Source: Firmicutes bacterium UBA1422
GTDB lineage: Bacteria > Bacillota > Clostridia > Peptostreptococcales > Anaerovoracaceae
Length of the DNA: 32,934 nt
Direction of reading: 5' to 3'
Assembly: GCA_002304835.1 (NCBI GenBank)
Contig: DBPK01000012.1
Coordinates: 39,200 to 72,133, forward strand
Shown: positions 23,469-31,176 of the stretch, piece by piece
Position numbering within the stretch: the first letter of the stretch is position 1
How the letters are laid out: each line of letters starts with the position of its first letter
Position numbers and translations under genes: made by a program
Notes under the pieces: generated by a model
Told to the model about the DNA's origin: nothing
Seen by the model: only the letters and a program-made list of their open reading frames with translations
Databases searched by the model: none

Positions 23469-25064
23469 TCAAACTCTTTCGGTAAATGCTTCGTGCTCTT
23501 CTTCCGTTACGAAAGAATTCTTAGCCATACCCTTCATGAGTATCCAGTAAATCACAAATCCTATTGCGAATGATACCAGATATCCGTTGGCTGCCATCCA
23601 CTGGATGAAGCTTGGACCAACGCCTGTTGAAGGATCAAAGATGAATACTGTGTTGCCCAGGATCGGGATTATCCATGCAGCTACCCAGGCGATTATTGCT
23701 GCCAGGTTCCAGCCGCTGTAGTACCAGTATCTGCCGTCGCTTCCCTTGAACAGATCTGCAACGTCTACCCTCATCTTCTTACATATGAAGTAGTCAGAGA
23801 TGAATATAGCAGCTATGGGAGCAAGAATGGTACCATAGTTGTTCAGCCATCCGAAGATGTAGGCTGCGCCTGTACCATATATCCACCAGGGCTGCAGTAC
23901 GAAGCAAGCCAGGATACATGTGATAACAACACCTTTTTTGTAAGAGATCTTGCTGGGAGACATGTTGGAGAATCCGTTTGCCGGAGCCACAACGTTAGCT
24001 GCTACGCAAGTAGTTATTGTAGCTGCAACTACGCCTATAGCAGAGATAAATACAACAAATTTGTTATCTACATAGTAGAATACTGCAGTAGGATCAAACA
24101 GAGCTGTGCCCATGGCCAGTTTGGTGGCCTGTGCGAAGAATGCTCCGATGAAGGCACAGAAGAACATGGGCAGAGGCATTCCTATAAGTTGTCCTGCGAA
24201 CTGTACTTTCTGTGATTTTGCATAACGTGAGAAGTCGGGGATATTAAGTGCCATAGTAGCCCAGAATGCGATGTTGCCCGTAAGACCTGCCATGTATATG
24301 TATGCAAATCCTCCTGATGCGGCAATAACTGACGGGTCATTTGTCTGATGCATTACATCTCCGAAACCATAGCCCGCATCACCGGCCAGATTGGCTGCCC
24401 ATGCCAGCAGAGCTATCATTACGATGATAAGGATGGGTCCGCCGATATTCTGTACCCATTTGATGTTCTCCATTCCGTTGTATGCTACCCAGAGAATGAA
24501 AGCCATGAAGATAAAGAATCCGATAACCTGTCCAACGTTTGCTGTCTGCATTCCCACCCATGAAGGAAGGTTGGTTGTCCAGTCGGCATCCTTGAATTTC
24601 GGAGCTACGATACTGATAAGAGCAGCAACGGCTCCGCCGCCTACGTAGGCCTGTACGGAACACCATCCGCAGGCCACGATGGCCCTTAAGAGGGCAGGTA
24701 CCTGAGCACCTATTGTTCCGAAAGTAAGTCTTGAAAACAGCGGGAACGGGATACCGTATTTGGTACCAACGTGTGAGTTCAGCTGCATAGGGATAAGTAC
24801 GATCAAGTTGCCCAGTGCAACGTTGATAACTGAAAGCCACGGGGAAACACCCATGCCTATCAGTGCTGAGGCCAGTGACAGAGAAGGAATACATATCGAC
24901 ATTCCCACCCACAGCATCGTGATGTTGTAGGTCGTCCAGGTCCTCTGAGAAACTGAAGTGGGTGCCAGGTCATCGTTGTAGTACTTTGACGAGGCAAGTT
25001 CAGCTCTCGCGGCATCTGTTAATTCAAACAGGCCGTTTTTTTCTACTTGTGTGTAAGTTGCCAT
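23469..25064 (-). CDS. NCS1-family permease (purine/pyrimidine/allantoin/hydantoin)
   Basis: This is a 12-helix cation-coupled importer of the nucleobase:cation symporter-1 family, 531 residues. The N-terminal tail NDDLAPTSVSQRTWTTYN and the TM1 segment LWVGMSICIPSLSLASALIG match the allantoin/hydantoin branch (PucI, Mhp1) better than the cytosine branch (CodB). Further family marks are NSHVGTKYGIPFPLFSRLTFG and the VACGWCSVQAYVGG helix. The ATG has CGGAGGTG 6 bases upstream. It is transcribed first, with the hydantoinase behind it, which supports a cyclic ureide or pyrimidine as substrate. The exact substrate is inferred. Confidence 0.9.
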   Translation of the reverse strand: MATYTQVEKNGLFELTDAARAELASSKYYNDDLAPTSVSQRTWTTYNITMLWVGMSICIPSLSLASALIGMGVSPWLSVINVALGNLIVLIPMQLNSHVGTKYGIPFPLFSRLTFGTIGAQVPALLRAIVACGWCSVQAYVGGGAVAALISIVAPKFKDADWTTNLPSWVGMQTANVGQVIGFFIFMAFILWVAYNGMENIKWVQNIGGPILIIVMIALLAWAANLAGDAGYGFGDVMHQTNDPSVIAASGGFAYIYMAGLTGNIAFWATMALNIPDFSRYAKSQKVQFAGQLIGMPLPMFFCAFIGAFFAQATKLAMGTALFDPTAVFYYVDNKFVVFISAIGVVAATITTCVAANVVAPANGFSNMSPSKISYKKGVVITCILACFVLQPWWIYGTGAAYIFGWLNNYGTILAPIAAIFISDYFICKKMRVDVADLFKGSDGRYWYYSGWNLAAIIAWVAAWIIPILGNTVFIFDPSTGVGPSFIQWMAANGYLVSFAIGFVIYWILMKGMAKNSFVTEEEHEAFTERV

Positions 25065-25106
25065 TTAAACACCTCCGTATAAAATATTGTAGATTATTAC
25101 GGTATG

Positions 25107-25112
25107 ATTATA
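25107..25112 (-). promoter_or_regulatory. probable -10 box for the NCS1 permease operon
   Basis: A consensus TATAAT on the minus strand lies about 43 bases before the ATG at 25064. The -35 region (TTACTT at 16 bases) is a poor match, so an activator may be needed. Confidence 0.45.
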
Positions 25113-25249
25113 CTACATAATAGCAAAAAAGTAACCCTTTTATTTGTTTTTTCAGAAACTTTTTAAACAGACTTTTAAGCTGTTCTTTTAAAAAAAATAA
25201 TATATATCCCAAAATACAGATATCAAATTTGGAAAACAACTGAAAAAGT

Positions 25250-25279
25250 TTGTTTTTTTAAGCATATAAATGCTATACT
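25250..25279 (+). promoter_or_regulatory. probable promoter of nth
   Basis: The extended -10 element TGCTATACT (25271-25279) has TTGTTT (25250-25255) 18 bases upstream. A small inverted repeat AGCAT-ATAA-ATGCT lies in the spacer (25261-25274). Confidence 0.5.
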
Positions 25280-25335
25280 CGGTGTATGCAAAATGTAGAT
25301 TCTGTGAAATATGATCTTTCAAAAGGAGCAAATTA

Positions 25336-25968
25336 GTGACATTTTCAAAGCAAACAATCCACAAAATACTTGACAGACTGAAAGAAGAATATCCCCATGC
25401 GGGATGTGAACTTCTGCATGAAGATGTTTATCAGCTTCTTGTGAAAGTGACCCTTTCGGCCCAGACCACAGATAAGAGCGTGAACTCCGTATCAGAAAAG
25501 CTTTTTTCAGAATATCCGGATGCCAAGGCCATGGCAAAGGCAGATCCGCAGAAACTCGAAGCAATACTGAGATCTGTGGGGATGTATAAAACAAAGACAA
25601 AGAACATAATAGCCCAGGCAAGGATGCTTACAGAGAAATACAACGGGATCGTTCCTGAAGACTATGAAAGTCTGGTGGCATTGCCCGGTGTGGGCAGGAA
25701 AACGGCAAATGTGGTTCTTTCCGTGGGATTCGGACATCAGAGGATCGCGGTGGACACCCATGTGTTTCGAGTGGCCAACCGGATAGGACTTGCAGAAGAA
25801 AAGGATGTGTTACAAACCGAAATGGCTTTGATGAAGGTACTGCCCAAGGATCGCTGGTCAGAAAGTCACCACAGCCTCATTTTCCACGGAAGAAGATGCT
25901 GCTTTGCAAGAAAGCCCCGGTGTTGTGACTGCGTTATAAAAGATATGTGCAGGAAGACAGGTCTTTGA
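25336..25968 (+). CDS. nth: endonuclease III, base-excision DNA glycosylase/AP lyase
   Basis: Nth removes oxidised pyrimidines and nicks abasic sites. The 210 residues match the family. The helix-hairpin-helix LPGVGRKTA carries the catalytic Lys122, and VDTHVFRV carries the catalytic Asp140. The C-terminal [4Fe-4S] loop is complete with Cys189, Cys196, Cys199 and Cys205 (spacing C-x6-C-x2-C-x5-C). The start is GTG with AAAGGAG 8 bases before it. The next gene begins two bases after its stop, so the two are cotranscribed. Confidence 0.96.
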   Translation: MTFSKQTIHKILDRLKEEYPHAGCELLHEDVYQLLVKVTLSAQTTDKSVNSVSEKLFSEYPDAKAMAKADPQKLEAILRSVGMYKTKTKNIIAQARMLTEKYNGIVPEDYESLVALPGVGRKTANVVLSVGFGHQRIAVDTHVFRVANRIGLAEEKDVLQTEMALMKVLPKDRWSESHHSLIFHGRRCCFARKPRCCDCVIKDMCRKTGL

Positions 25969-25970
25969 TA

Positions 25971-26471
25971 ATGGAAGAGAAACAGAAGGTATATGAAATA
26001 CTAAAAGAACTTGGTATTGGATATAAAGTATGCCGGCATGCTCCTTTGGTGGGAGCCGAAGATTCCCATGTGTCCGGATATCATCAGCCTGGTCTCAATG
26101 TGAAAAACCTGCTCTTGAGAGACAAAAAAACCGAAGAGATATATATGGTGGTTCTTAAGGATGATGCAAGGCTGGACTTCAAAAAATACAAAGAGGTAGT
26201 TGGCTGGAGCAAAAAGACCTCCTTCGCCGATGAAGAAGATCTTAAAAAATATCTTGGTGTTTCCCGTGGTGCATGTTCGGTTTTCAGCCTCATAAATGAC
26301 AGAGAAAAAAAAGTCCGGGTAGTGATCTCTGAATATATAACCAAAGCTGCAGAAGATGAAGAAATAAGTTTCCATCCCAATGACAATACTGCCACGGTTA
26401 CCATCAGTGTCAAAGATATGAAAAGATTCCTTATATGGACAGGTAATAATGTTATCTTTGAAAGAAACTGA
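25971..26471 (+). CDS. prolyl-tRNA editing protein (YbaK/ProX family)
   Basis: This is a free-standing trans-editing deacylase of 166 residues that clears mischarged tRNA, most likely Ala-tRNA-Pro as in the PrdX/ProXp-ala branch. It contains KVCRHAPL, the core KNLLLRDKK with the family's essential lysine, SFADEEDLKKYLGV and the late SFHPNDNTATVTISV block followed by MKRFL, all in the order of ProX proteins. The usual GSVSP loop reads GACSVFS. ATG 25971 is chosen as start; TTG 25965 sits 8 bases after AGGAAG and is an alternative adding two residues. It is cotranscribed with nth. Its stop is 2 bases from the stop of the convergent SEC-C gene. Confidence 0.87.
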   Translation: MEEKQKVYEILKELGIGYKVCRHAPLVGAEDSHVSGYHQPGLNVKNLLLRDKKTEEIYMVVLKDDARLDFKKYKEVVGWSKKTSFADEEDLKKYLGVSRGACSVFSLINDREKKVRVVISEYITKAAEDEEISFHPNDNTATVTISVKDMKRFLIWTGNNVIFERN

Positions 26472-26473
26472 TA

Positions 26474-27022
26474 CTATAAGCCTTTACCGCAGCAGTGCTT
26501 ATATTTTTTGCCGCTGCCACAGGGACAGGGCTCGTTCCTGCCGGTTTTTTTATCCTTTATCAGGGTTTTGGATCTTTTATATTTTTTCTGTATCTCGCTT
26601 TTCTTTTCTTCGGAAAAAATGCTGTCCCACTGGGGCAGGTCATAAAGATACTTTGCCCCTGCCTTGAGCATATTGAAATAAAGCTTATCAAGATCGATAT
26701 CCAGAGAAATACCGGAGGAGGCAAAGATCCTTTCTATATCAAGACCGGTTTTCAGGCTTTCGTTTATACCGTCCAGAAAACCTTCAAATATAACAGGATC
26801 TGCCTCAAAATCCTTTGCCAGTTCACTGAATTTGCCCTTTATCTCCACATTACCGGCATTTTCAAAGGATCCTTCGTTTCCGGACTTTTCTGTAAGAGCT
26901 TTATCCAATATCGTAGAATATATACGTTCTTCTGTACTGCTGTAGTTTTTCCAGAACTCATCAAAGGATGAATCGGTCTGGTTTTCTATAAGAGTTTTCC
27001 ATTCTTTGTATAGTGATGTCAT
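26474..27022 (-). CDS. SEC-C zinc-motif protein
   Basis: A 182-residue protein whose only recognisable part is the C-terminal SEC-C motif (RNEPCPCGSGKKYKHCCG) with Cys166, Cys168, Cys177 and Cys178 as zinc ligands. The same motif ends SecA and often serves to contact ribosomes or SecB. The N-terminal ~150 residues are acidic and helical with no known domain. It lies 27 bases behind hom on the same strand and is probably cotranscribed. AAAGGAA precedes the ATG. Function unknown. Confidence 0.8.
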   Translation of the reverse strand: MTSLYKEWKTLIENQTDSSFDEFWKNYSSTEERIYSTILDKALTEKSGNEGSFENAGNVEIKGKFSELAKDFEADPVIFEGFLDGINESLKTGLDIERIFASSGISLDIDLDKLYFNMLKAGAKYLYDLPQWDSIFSEEKKSEIQKKYKRSKTLIKDKKTGRNEPCPCGSGKKYKHCCGKGL

Positions 27023-27049
27023 TGGTATTCCTTTTCTTATGATTTTTTT

Positions 27050-28030
27050 CTATTGTTTTTTTTCTGCTGATATCCTGGCTATTTCCAGGACATCTCCCAT
27101 TATGGCACTGCCCGTGGGCAGAGGACCTGCGCCTTTTCCGTAAAACATAAGCTCATCCACCGCATTTCCTTTTACGAAAACCGCATTGAATTCATTGTTT
27201 ACACCGGCAAGGGGATGATCGAAGGGGATCTCCATAGGCTTCACACTGTAAAGGATTTTGTCATTTTCTTTTTTTGCCTGAGAAATCAGCTTTATCTTGC
27301 AGCCCTTAGCTTTGGCCGCTTCGATGTCTTTTTTTGTGATCCCCGTTATACCTTTAGTCGGGATATCTGAAGGCGGTACATAATTACCGAAGGCAAGAGC
27401 CATTAGTATGGAAAGCTTGTTTGCACAGTCTTCCCCTTCCACATCCGCTGTGGGGTCGGCTTCGGCAAACCCTTTCTCCTGTGCTGTTTTAAGTACGTCT
27501 TCGTATGCAAGATCGTATTCGGTCATTTGTGTAAGTATATAGTTTGTAGTTCCGTTAAGTATGCCAAGTATTTCCTGGAATTTATTGGCTTGGAGCACGG
27601 TGGTCATGGCATTTAGAATAGGGATGCCCCCTCCCACACTGGCTTCGAATCTGAACAAAACATTATTCTCCCGGGCAGTTTTGGTAAGCTTGTCAAAATT
27701 GGCTGCCACGGCAGCCTTGTTGGCAGTAACCACGCTTTTACCGTTTTTCATTGCTTCCATCATAAAGGAGGATGCCGGTTCGATGCCTCCCAGAAGTTCT
27801 ATGACTATTTCTATTTCCGGATCTTCGAATATCTCGGAAGGATCCTTTACGAACTGATCCTGAGAAACCGTTATATCTCTTTTTCTTTGGGTATCCTTTT
27901 CGAGGATCTTTGTTATCATAAGATCGATGCCCGTAGAAGCAAGAATAGTATCTTTGTTCATTTCAAGAGTTTTATAGGAGCCCGTACCGATGTTGCCAAG
28001 TCCCAGAAGACCTATTTTTACTGTGTGCAT
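27050..28030 (-). CDS. hom: homoserine dehydrogenase, short form without ACT domain
   Basis: Reduces aspartate semialdehyde to homoserine on the way to threonine and methionine. The Rossmann motif GLLGLGNIGTG is at the N terminus, followed by ELLGGIEPA, SVVTANKAAVA, FEASVGGGIPI and GILNGTTNYILTQM. The substrate and catalytic block is GFAEADPTADVEGEDCANKL. At 326 residues the protein ends after the catalytic domain; the C-terminal ACT domain of the usual 400-440-residue bacterial enzyme is absent, and the stop is clean, followed by another gene. Threonine feedback through ACT is therefore not expected. GGGAGG lies 7 bases before the ATG. No thrB, thrC or lysC gene is adjacent. Confidence 0.93.
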   Translation of the reverse strand: MHTVKIGLLGLGNIGTGSYKTLEMNKDTILASTGIDLMITKILEKDTQRKRDITVSQDQFVKDPSEIFEDPEIEIVIELLGGIEPASSFMMEAMKNGKSVVTANKAAVAANFDKLTKTARENNVLFRFEASVGGGIPILNAMTTVLQANKFQEILGILNGTTNYILTQMTEYDLAYEDVLKTAQEKGFAEADPTADVEGEDCANKLSILMALAFGNYVPPSDIPTKGITGITKKDIEAAKAKGCKIKLISQAKKENDKILYSVKPMEIPFDHPLAGVNNEFNAVFVKGNAVDELMFYGKGAGPLPTGSAIMGDVLEIARISAEKKQ

Positions 28031-28081
28031 TGATTTACCTCCCGATTCAAATAATATGTTATGATATGTTGGATTTAAGAA

Positions 28082-28110
28082 ATTATATACTATTTTCTTT
28101 GATTTGTCTT
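28082..28110 (-). promoter_or_regulatory. probable promoter of the hom operon
   Basis: On the minus strand AAGACA (28110-28105), a 17-base spacer and TATAAT (28087-28082). The leader would be about 45 bases. I found no convincing promoter for trmL on the opposite strand in the same gap. Confidence 0.45.
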
Positions 28111-28154
28111 TATAAAAGAGGCAATTTTTATTAAGATATATAAGGAGGCTAAAA

Positions 28155-28625
28155 ATGACATTTGAAATAGTTCTTGTTGAACCTGAAATACCCCCGAATA
28201 CGGGTAATATAGCCAGATCCTGTGCGGCAACAGGCAGTGTGCTTCATCTTGTCAGGCCCCTGGGTTTTTCTCTGGATGAGAAAAGTCTGAAAAGGGCAGG
28301 ACTTGATTACTGGCCCTTTGTAAAACTGGTGGTACACGAAAACTTTGACTCCTTCATGGGTTTATATGGTAAAAGAAGAATGCACGTCGTTACCACAAAA
28401 GGTAACAAGAATTATACAGAAGTAAGTTATGAAGACGGGGATATGCTTATATTCGGAAAAGAGACAGAAGGATTGCCGGCCTGCTTTATTGAAGAAAATA
28501 AAGAAAAAACCATCAGGATCCCCATGCGGCCCCAGACAGCCTTGAGATCATTGAATTTATCCAATTCTGTAAGCATTATTTTGTTCGAGGCACTTCGCCA
28601 GACAGGCTTTTCCGGGTTGAAATAA
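28155..28625 (+). CDS. trmL: tRNA (cytidine/uridine-34-2'-O)-methyltransferase TrmL
   Basis: A SPOUT methyltransferase that methylates the ribose of the wobble base in tRNA-Leu. The 156 residues are the bare catalytic domain, as in TrmL/YibK. The three SPOUT motifs are in order: EPEIPPNTGNIARSCA, LIFGKETEGLP and RSLNLSNSVSIILFEALRQ, which form the trefoil knot that binds S-adenosylmethionine. AAGGAGG sits 7 bases before the ATG. The following rpoN promoter overlaps its last codons. Confidence 0.93.
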   Translation: MTFEIVLVEPEIPPNTGNIARSCAATGSVLHLVRPLGFSLDEKSLKRAGLDYWPFVKLVVHENFDSFMGLYGKRRMHVVTTKGNKNYTEVSYEDGDMLIFGKETEGLPACFIEENKEKTIRIPMRPQTALRSLNLSNSVSIILFEALRQTGFSGLK

Positions 28626-28644
28626 AGAGGCGGTATGCTATAAT
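28617..28644 (+). promoter_or_regulatory. promoter of rpoN
   Basis: TTGAAA (28617-28622), formed by the last two sense codons of trmL, a 16-base spacer and the extended -10 TGCTATAAT (box 28639-28644). Confidence 0.75.
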
Positions 28645-28670
28645 GTATTTGGAGTGTTGAAAGAAAAGAA

Positions 28671-30062
28671 ATGAGACTTGGTTACGACCTGACAATTGAA
28701 CAGTCGCAGAAACTGGTGATGACTCCTGAGTTGATACAAGCGATTCAGATTTTGCAATTCAACACTCAGGAACTGGATTCCTATGTCCAGGATCAGCTTC
28801 TTAGCAATCCGGTGCTCGAGACATCACAGACCGAAGAAGGCGGGACAGAAGAAGAGCGCAAGTCTTTTGATGAGCAGCCTGATCCATTCAGGGAATATAT
28901 AAGACAAAGAGGCTATGATGAGACCGGATACAAGCAGCCTCAATATTCAAACGAAGATAAAGACTATTCATACGAACAGTACGTATCTGCGGAAATAACC
29001 CTTCCCGAACATCTTATGTTCCAGCTGCAATTTGCATCCGGCAACAAGACATGCAGAAAGATAGGACGATATATAATAGAGTCTCTTGATGAGAACGGAT
29101 ACATGACCCTTGAAGACGAGGAGATCGCAACTGCTGTAGAAACATGTGTAAAGAATGTAAAAAAAGTAGTCAACCTGATACAGACTTTTGAGCCTATGGG
29201 AGTGGGGGCAAGAGATCTGGGGCAGTGTCTTTTGATACAGCTGAAAAGCAAAGGCCTTTATAACGAAAAATATAAAAGCATAATAACAGAACACATCGAG
29301 GATCTGGCGGGGAACCGGCTTGGTCAGATAGCAAAGGATCTTGGAATATCTGTCAAAGAGGTCCAGGAAATGAGTGATGTGATCAAATCTCTGGAGCCAA
29401 AGCCCGGAAGACAGTTCGCAGGCCAGACGGAGACCAGGTATATTGTGCCGGATGTATTTGTTGAAAAAACAGAAGAAGGATATTCGGTCACCACAAATGA
29501 TACCAGTATACCAAAGCTTATGGTCAGCTCATATTATGAAAAAGTTTTAAGGGAGTCGGGGAATGATGAGAAACTCAATGAATACCTTTCGGAGAGATTC
29601 AATTCTGCTGTATGGCTTATCAAAAGCATAGAACAGCGTAAACAGACCATAGTAAATGTCGTCACATCTATAGTAAAATTCCAAAAAGAATATTTTGACA
29701 ACGGAGATAAATACTTGAAGACCCTCACGCTCAGGCAGGTGGCGGATGATGTGGGAATACACGAATCCACTGTGAGCCGTTCCATCAACGGCAAGTACAT
29801 GCAGAGCCCAAGAGGGGTCTTTGAGTTGAAATATTTTTTCTCGGGGGGAGTGTCTGGAGATCAGGGAGAAGGCATATCATCAAACAGTATAAAGACCCAC
29901 ATAAAAGAGATAATAGAGAAAGAGGATATAAAAGCTCCTTACAGCGACCAGGCCCTTGTCATGCTTTTGAAGGATAGAGGAATAGATATTTCCAGAAGGA
30001 CCATAGCAAAGTACCGGGATGAAATGGGCATATCTTCCTCTTCAAAAAGAAAGCGTTATTGA
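28671..30062 (+). CDS. rpoN: RNA polymerase sigma-54 factor
   Basis: Sigma-54 directs RNA polymerase to -24/-12 promoters that need an ATP-driven activator. It has 463 residues. Region I is the Gln/Leu-rich start (IEQSQKLVMTPELIQAIQILQ), contacted by activators. An acidic region II follows (about 55-105), then the core-binding domain. The DNA-binding helix-turn-helix is TLRQVADDVGIHESTVSRSI (about 350-370). The C-terminal RpoN box reads RRTIAKYRDEM at 442-452, close to the consensus ARRTVAKYRE. The ATG has only a weak purine tract upstream, with GGAG 16 bases away, so translation may be low. No activator gene lies in the window. gap starts 75 bases downstream. Confidence 0.96.
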   Translation: MRLGYDLTIEQSQKLVMTPELIQAIQILQFNTQELDSYVQDQLLSNPVLETSQTEEGGTEEERKSFDEQPDPFREYIRQRGYDETGYKQPQYSNEDKDYSYEQYVSAEITLPEHLMFQLQFASGNKTCRKIGRYIIESLDENGYMTLEDEEIATAVETCVKNVKKVVNLIQTFEPMGVGARDLGQCLLIQLKSKGLYNEKYKSIITEHIEDLAGNRLGQIAKDLGISVKEVQEMSDVIKSLEPKPGRQFAGQTETRYIVPDVFVEKTEEGYSVTTNDTSIPKLMVSSYYEKVLRESGNDEKLNEYLSERFNSAVWLIKSIEQRKQTIVNVVTSIVKFQKEYFDNGDKYLKTLTLRQVADDVGIHESTVSRSINGKYMQSPRGVFELKYFFSGGVSGDQGEGISSNSIKTHIKEIIEKEDIKAPYSDQALVMLLKDRGIDISRRTIAKYRDEMGISSSSKRKRY

Positions 30063-30064
30063 TT

Positions 30065-30092
30065 TTGTTATATCATAAATATATAGTATTTT
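30065..30092 (+). promoter_or_regulatory. possible promoter of gap-pgk-tpiA
   Basis: TTGTTA (30065-30070), a 16-base spacer and TATTTT (30087-30092), a weak match. A small stem TCTGC/GCAGA (30104-30119) follows in the leader. No terminator separates rpoN from gap, so read-through is also likely. Confidence 0.35.
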
Positions 30093-30137
30093 ATTTCATT
30101 TGTTCTGCTTTTGCGCAGAGTATTAGGAGGAATCGAA

Positions 30138-31157
30138 ATGGCAGTAAAAGTTGGTATTAGTGGTTTTGGTCGTATAAGCAGAGTGGTGATCCGTGCAGCC
30201 ATGGATGACCCAAATATCGACATCTGCGGCATAAATGTCCGTAACGCAGAAAAAGATTATATGTTATATATGCTGAAGTACGATACGACTTTCGGCCGTT
30301 TTCCAAAAAGCCTTGATATGTATGAAGATGGCCTTGTGATAAACGGCAGAAAAGTTCCTGTTTACAGCGAAAGCGAAGCAGTAAATATACCCTGGAAAGA
30401 TTGCGGCGCGGAATATATAGTGGAGGGCACAGGAGCTTATGTAACCACTGAAAAGGCTATGGATCATATAAAGGCCGGAGCAAAAAAAGTTATTATTTCC
30501 GCCCCTGCCAAGGATACCGAGACTCCCACTTTTGTGATGGGGGTAAACCATAATGAATATAAAAAAGAATATCAGGTGGTTTCCAATGCTTCATGCACTA
30601 CAAACTGTCTGGCACCCCTGGCAAAAGTCATACATGATAACTGGACCATAGAAGAGGCCCTGATGTCGACCATACATGCGGCCACTGCAAAGCAGAAAGT
30701 AGTTGATGCAAGATCTATGAAAGACTGGAGGACCGGAAGATCCGCATTTGGTAATATAATCCCTTCCACAACGGGAGCAGCCAAGGCAGTGGGACTTGTT
30801 ATACCTGATCTTAAGGGCAGAATGACAGGCATTTCCTACAGAGTACCCACGGCGGATGTTTCAGTCATTGACCTGAACGTGAGATTGGCCAAGGCAGCAA
30901 CATACGAGGAAATGTGCGCTAAAATGAAAGAAGCTTCGGAAGGTCCCATGAAAGGCATACTGGAGTATGTGGATGATGAGGTGGTCTCCAGTGATTTCAT
31001 AGGGGATCCGTGTACATCGATATTTGACGCACGAGAAGGAATAATGTTGAATGAAAGATTTTTCAAGCTTATTGCCTTTTATGACAATGAATACGGATAT
31101 TCATCCAAAGTCCTTATGCTGATAAAACATATGGAATCAGTAGACAATGCCCGTTAG
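30138..31157 (+). CDS. gap: glyceraldehyde-3-phosphate dehydrogenase
   Basis: Interconverts glyceraldehyde-3-phosphate and 1,3-bisphosphoglycerate. It has 339 residues. The catalytic Cys153 lies in SNASCTTNC and the general-base His180 in STIHAAT. NIIPSTTGAAKAVG and FYDNEYGYSSKV are intact, so the enzyme should be active. The cofactor pocket is odd: after GISGFGRISR the second strand ends INVRN (Val34-Arg35) where NAD enzymes have IND with an Asp, and the residues at positions 187/188 of the family numbering are Ala191-Arg192 instead of Leu/Gly-Pro. Both changes point towards NADP use. AGGAGG (30125-30130) sets the start; an in-frame ATG at 30111 has no site. It leads gap-pgk-tpiA. Confidence 0.95.
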   Translation: MAVKVGISGFGRISRVVIRAAMDDPNIDICGINVRNAEKDYMLYMLKYDTTFGRFPKSLDMYEDGLVINGRKVPVYSESEAVNIPWKDCGAEYIVEGTGAYVTTEKAMDHIKAGAKKVIISAPAKDTETPTFVMGVNHNEYKKEYQVVSNASCTTNCLAPLAKVIHDNWTIEEALMSTIHAATAKQKVVDARSMKDWRTGRSAFGNIIPSTTGAAKAVGLVIPDLKGRMTGISYRVPTADVSVIDLNVRLAKAATYEEMCAKMKEASEGPMKGILEYVDDEVVSSDFIGDPCTSIFDAREGIMLNERFFKLIAFYDNEYGYSSKVLMLIKHMESVDNAR

Positions 31158-31176
31158 AAAATAAAGGAGCCCGCAA

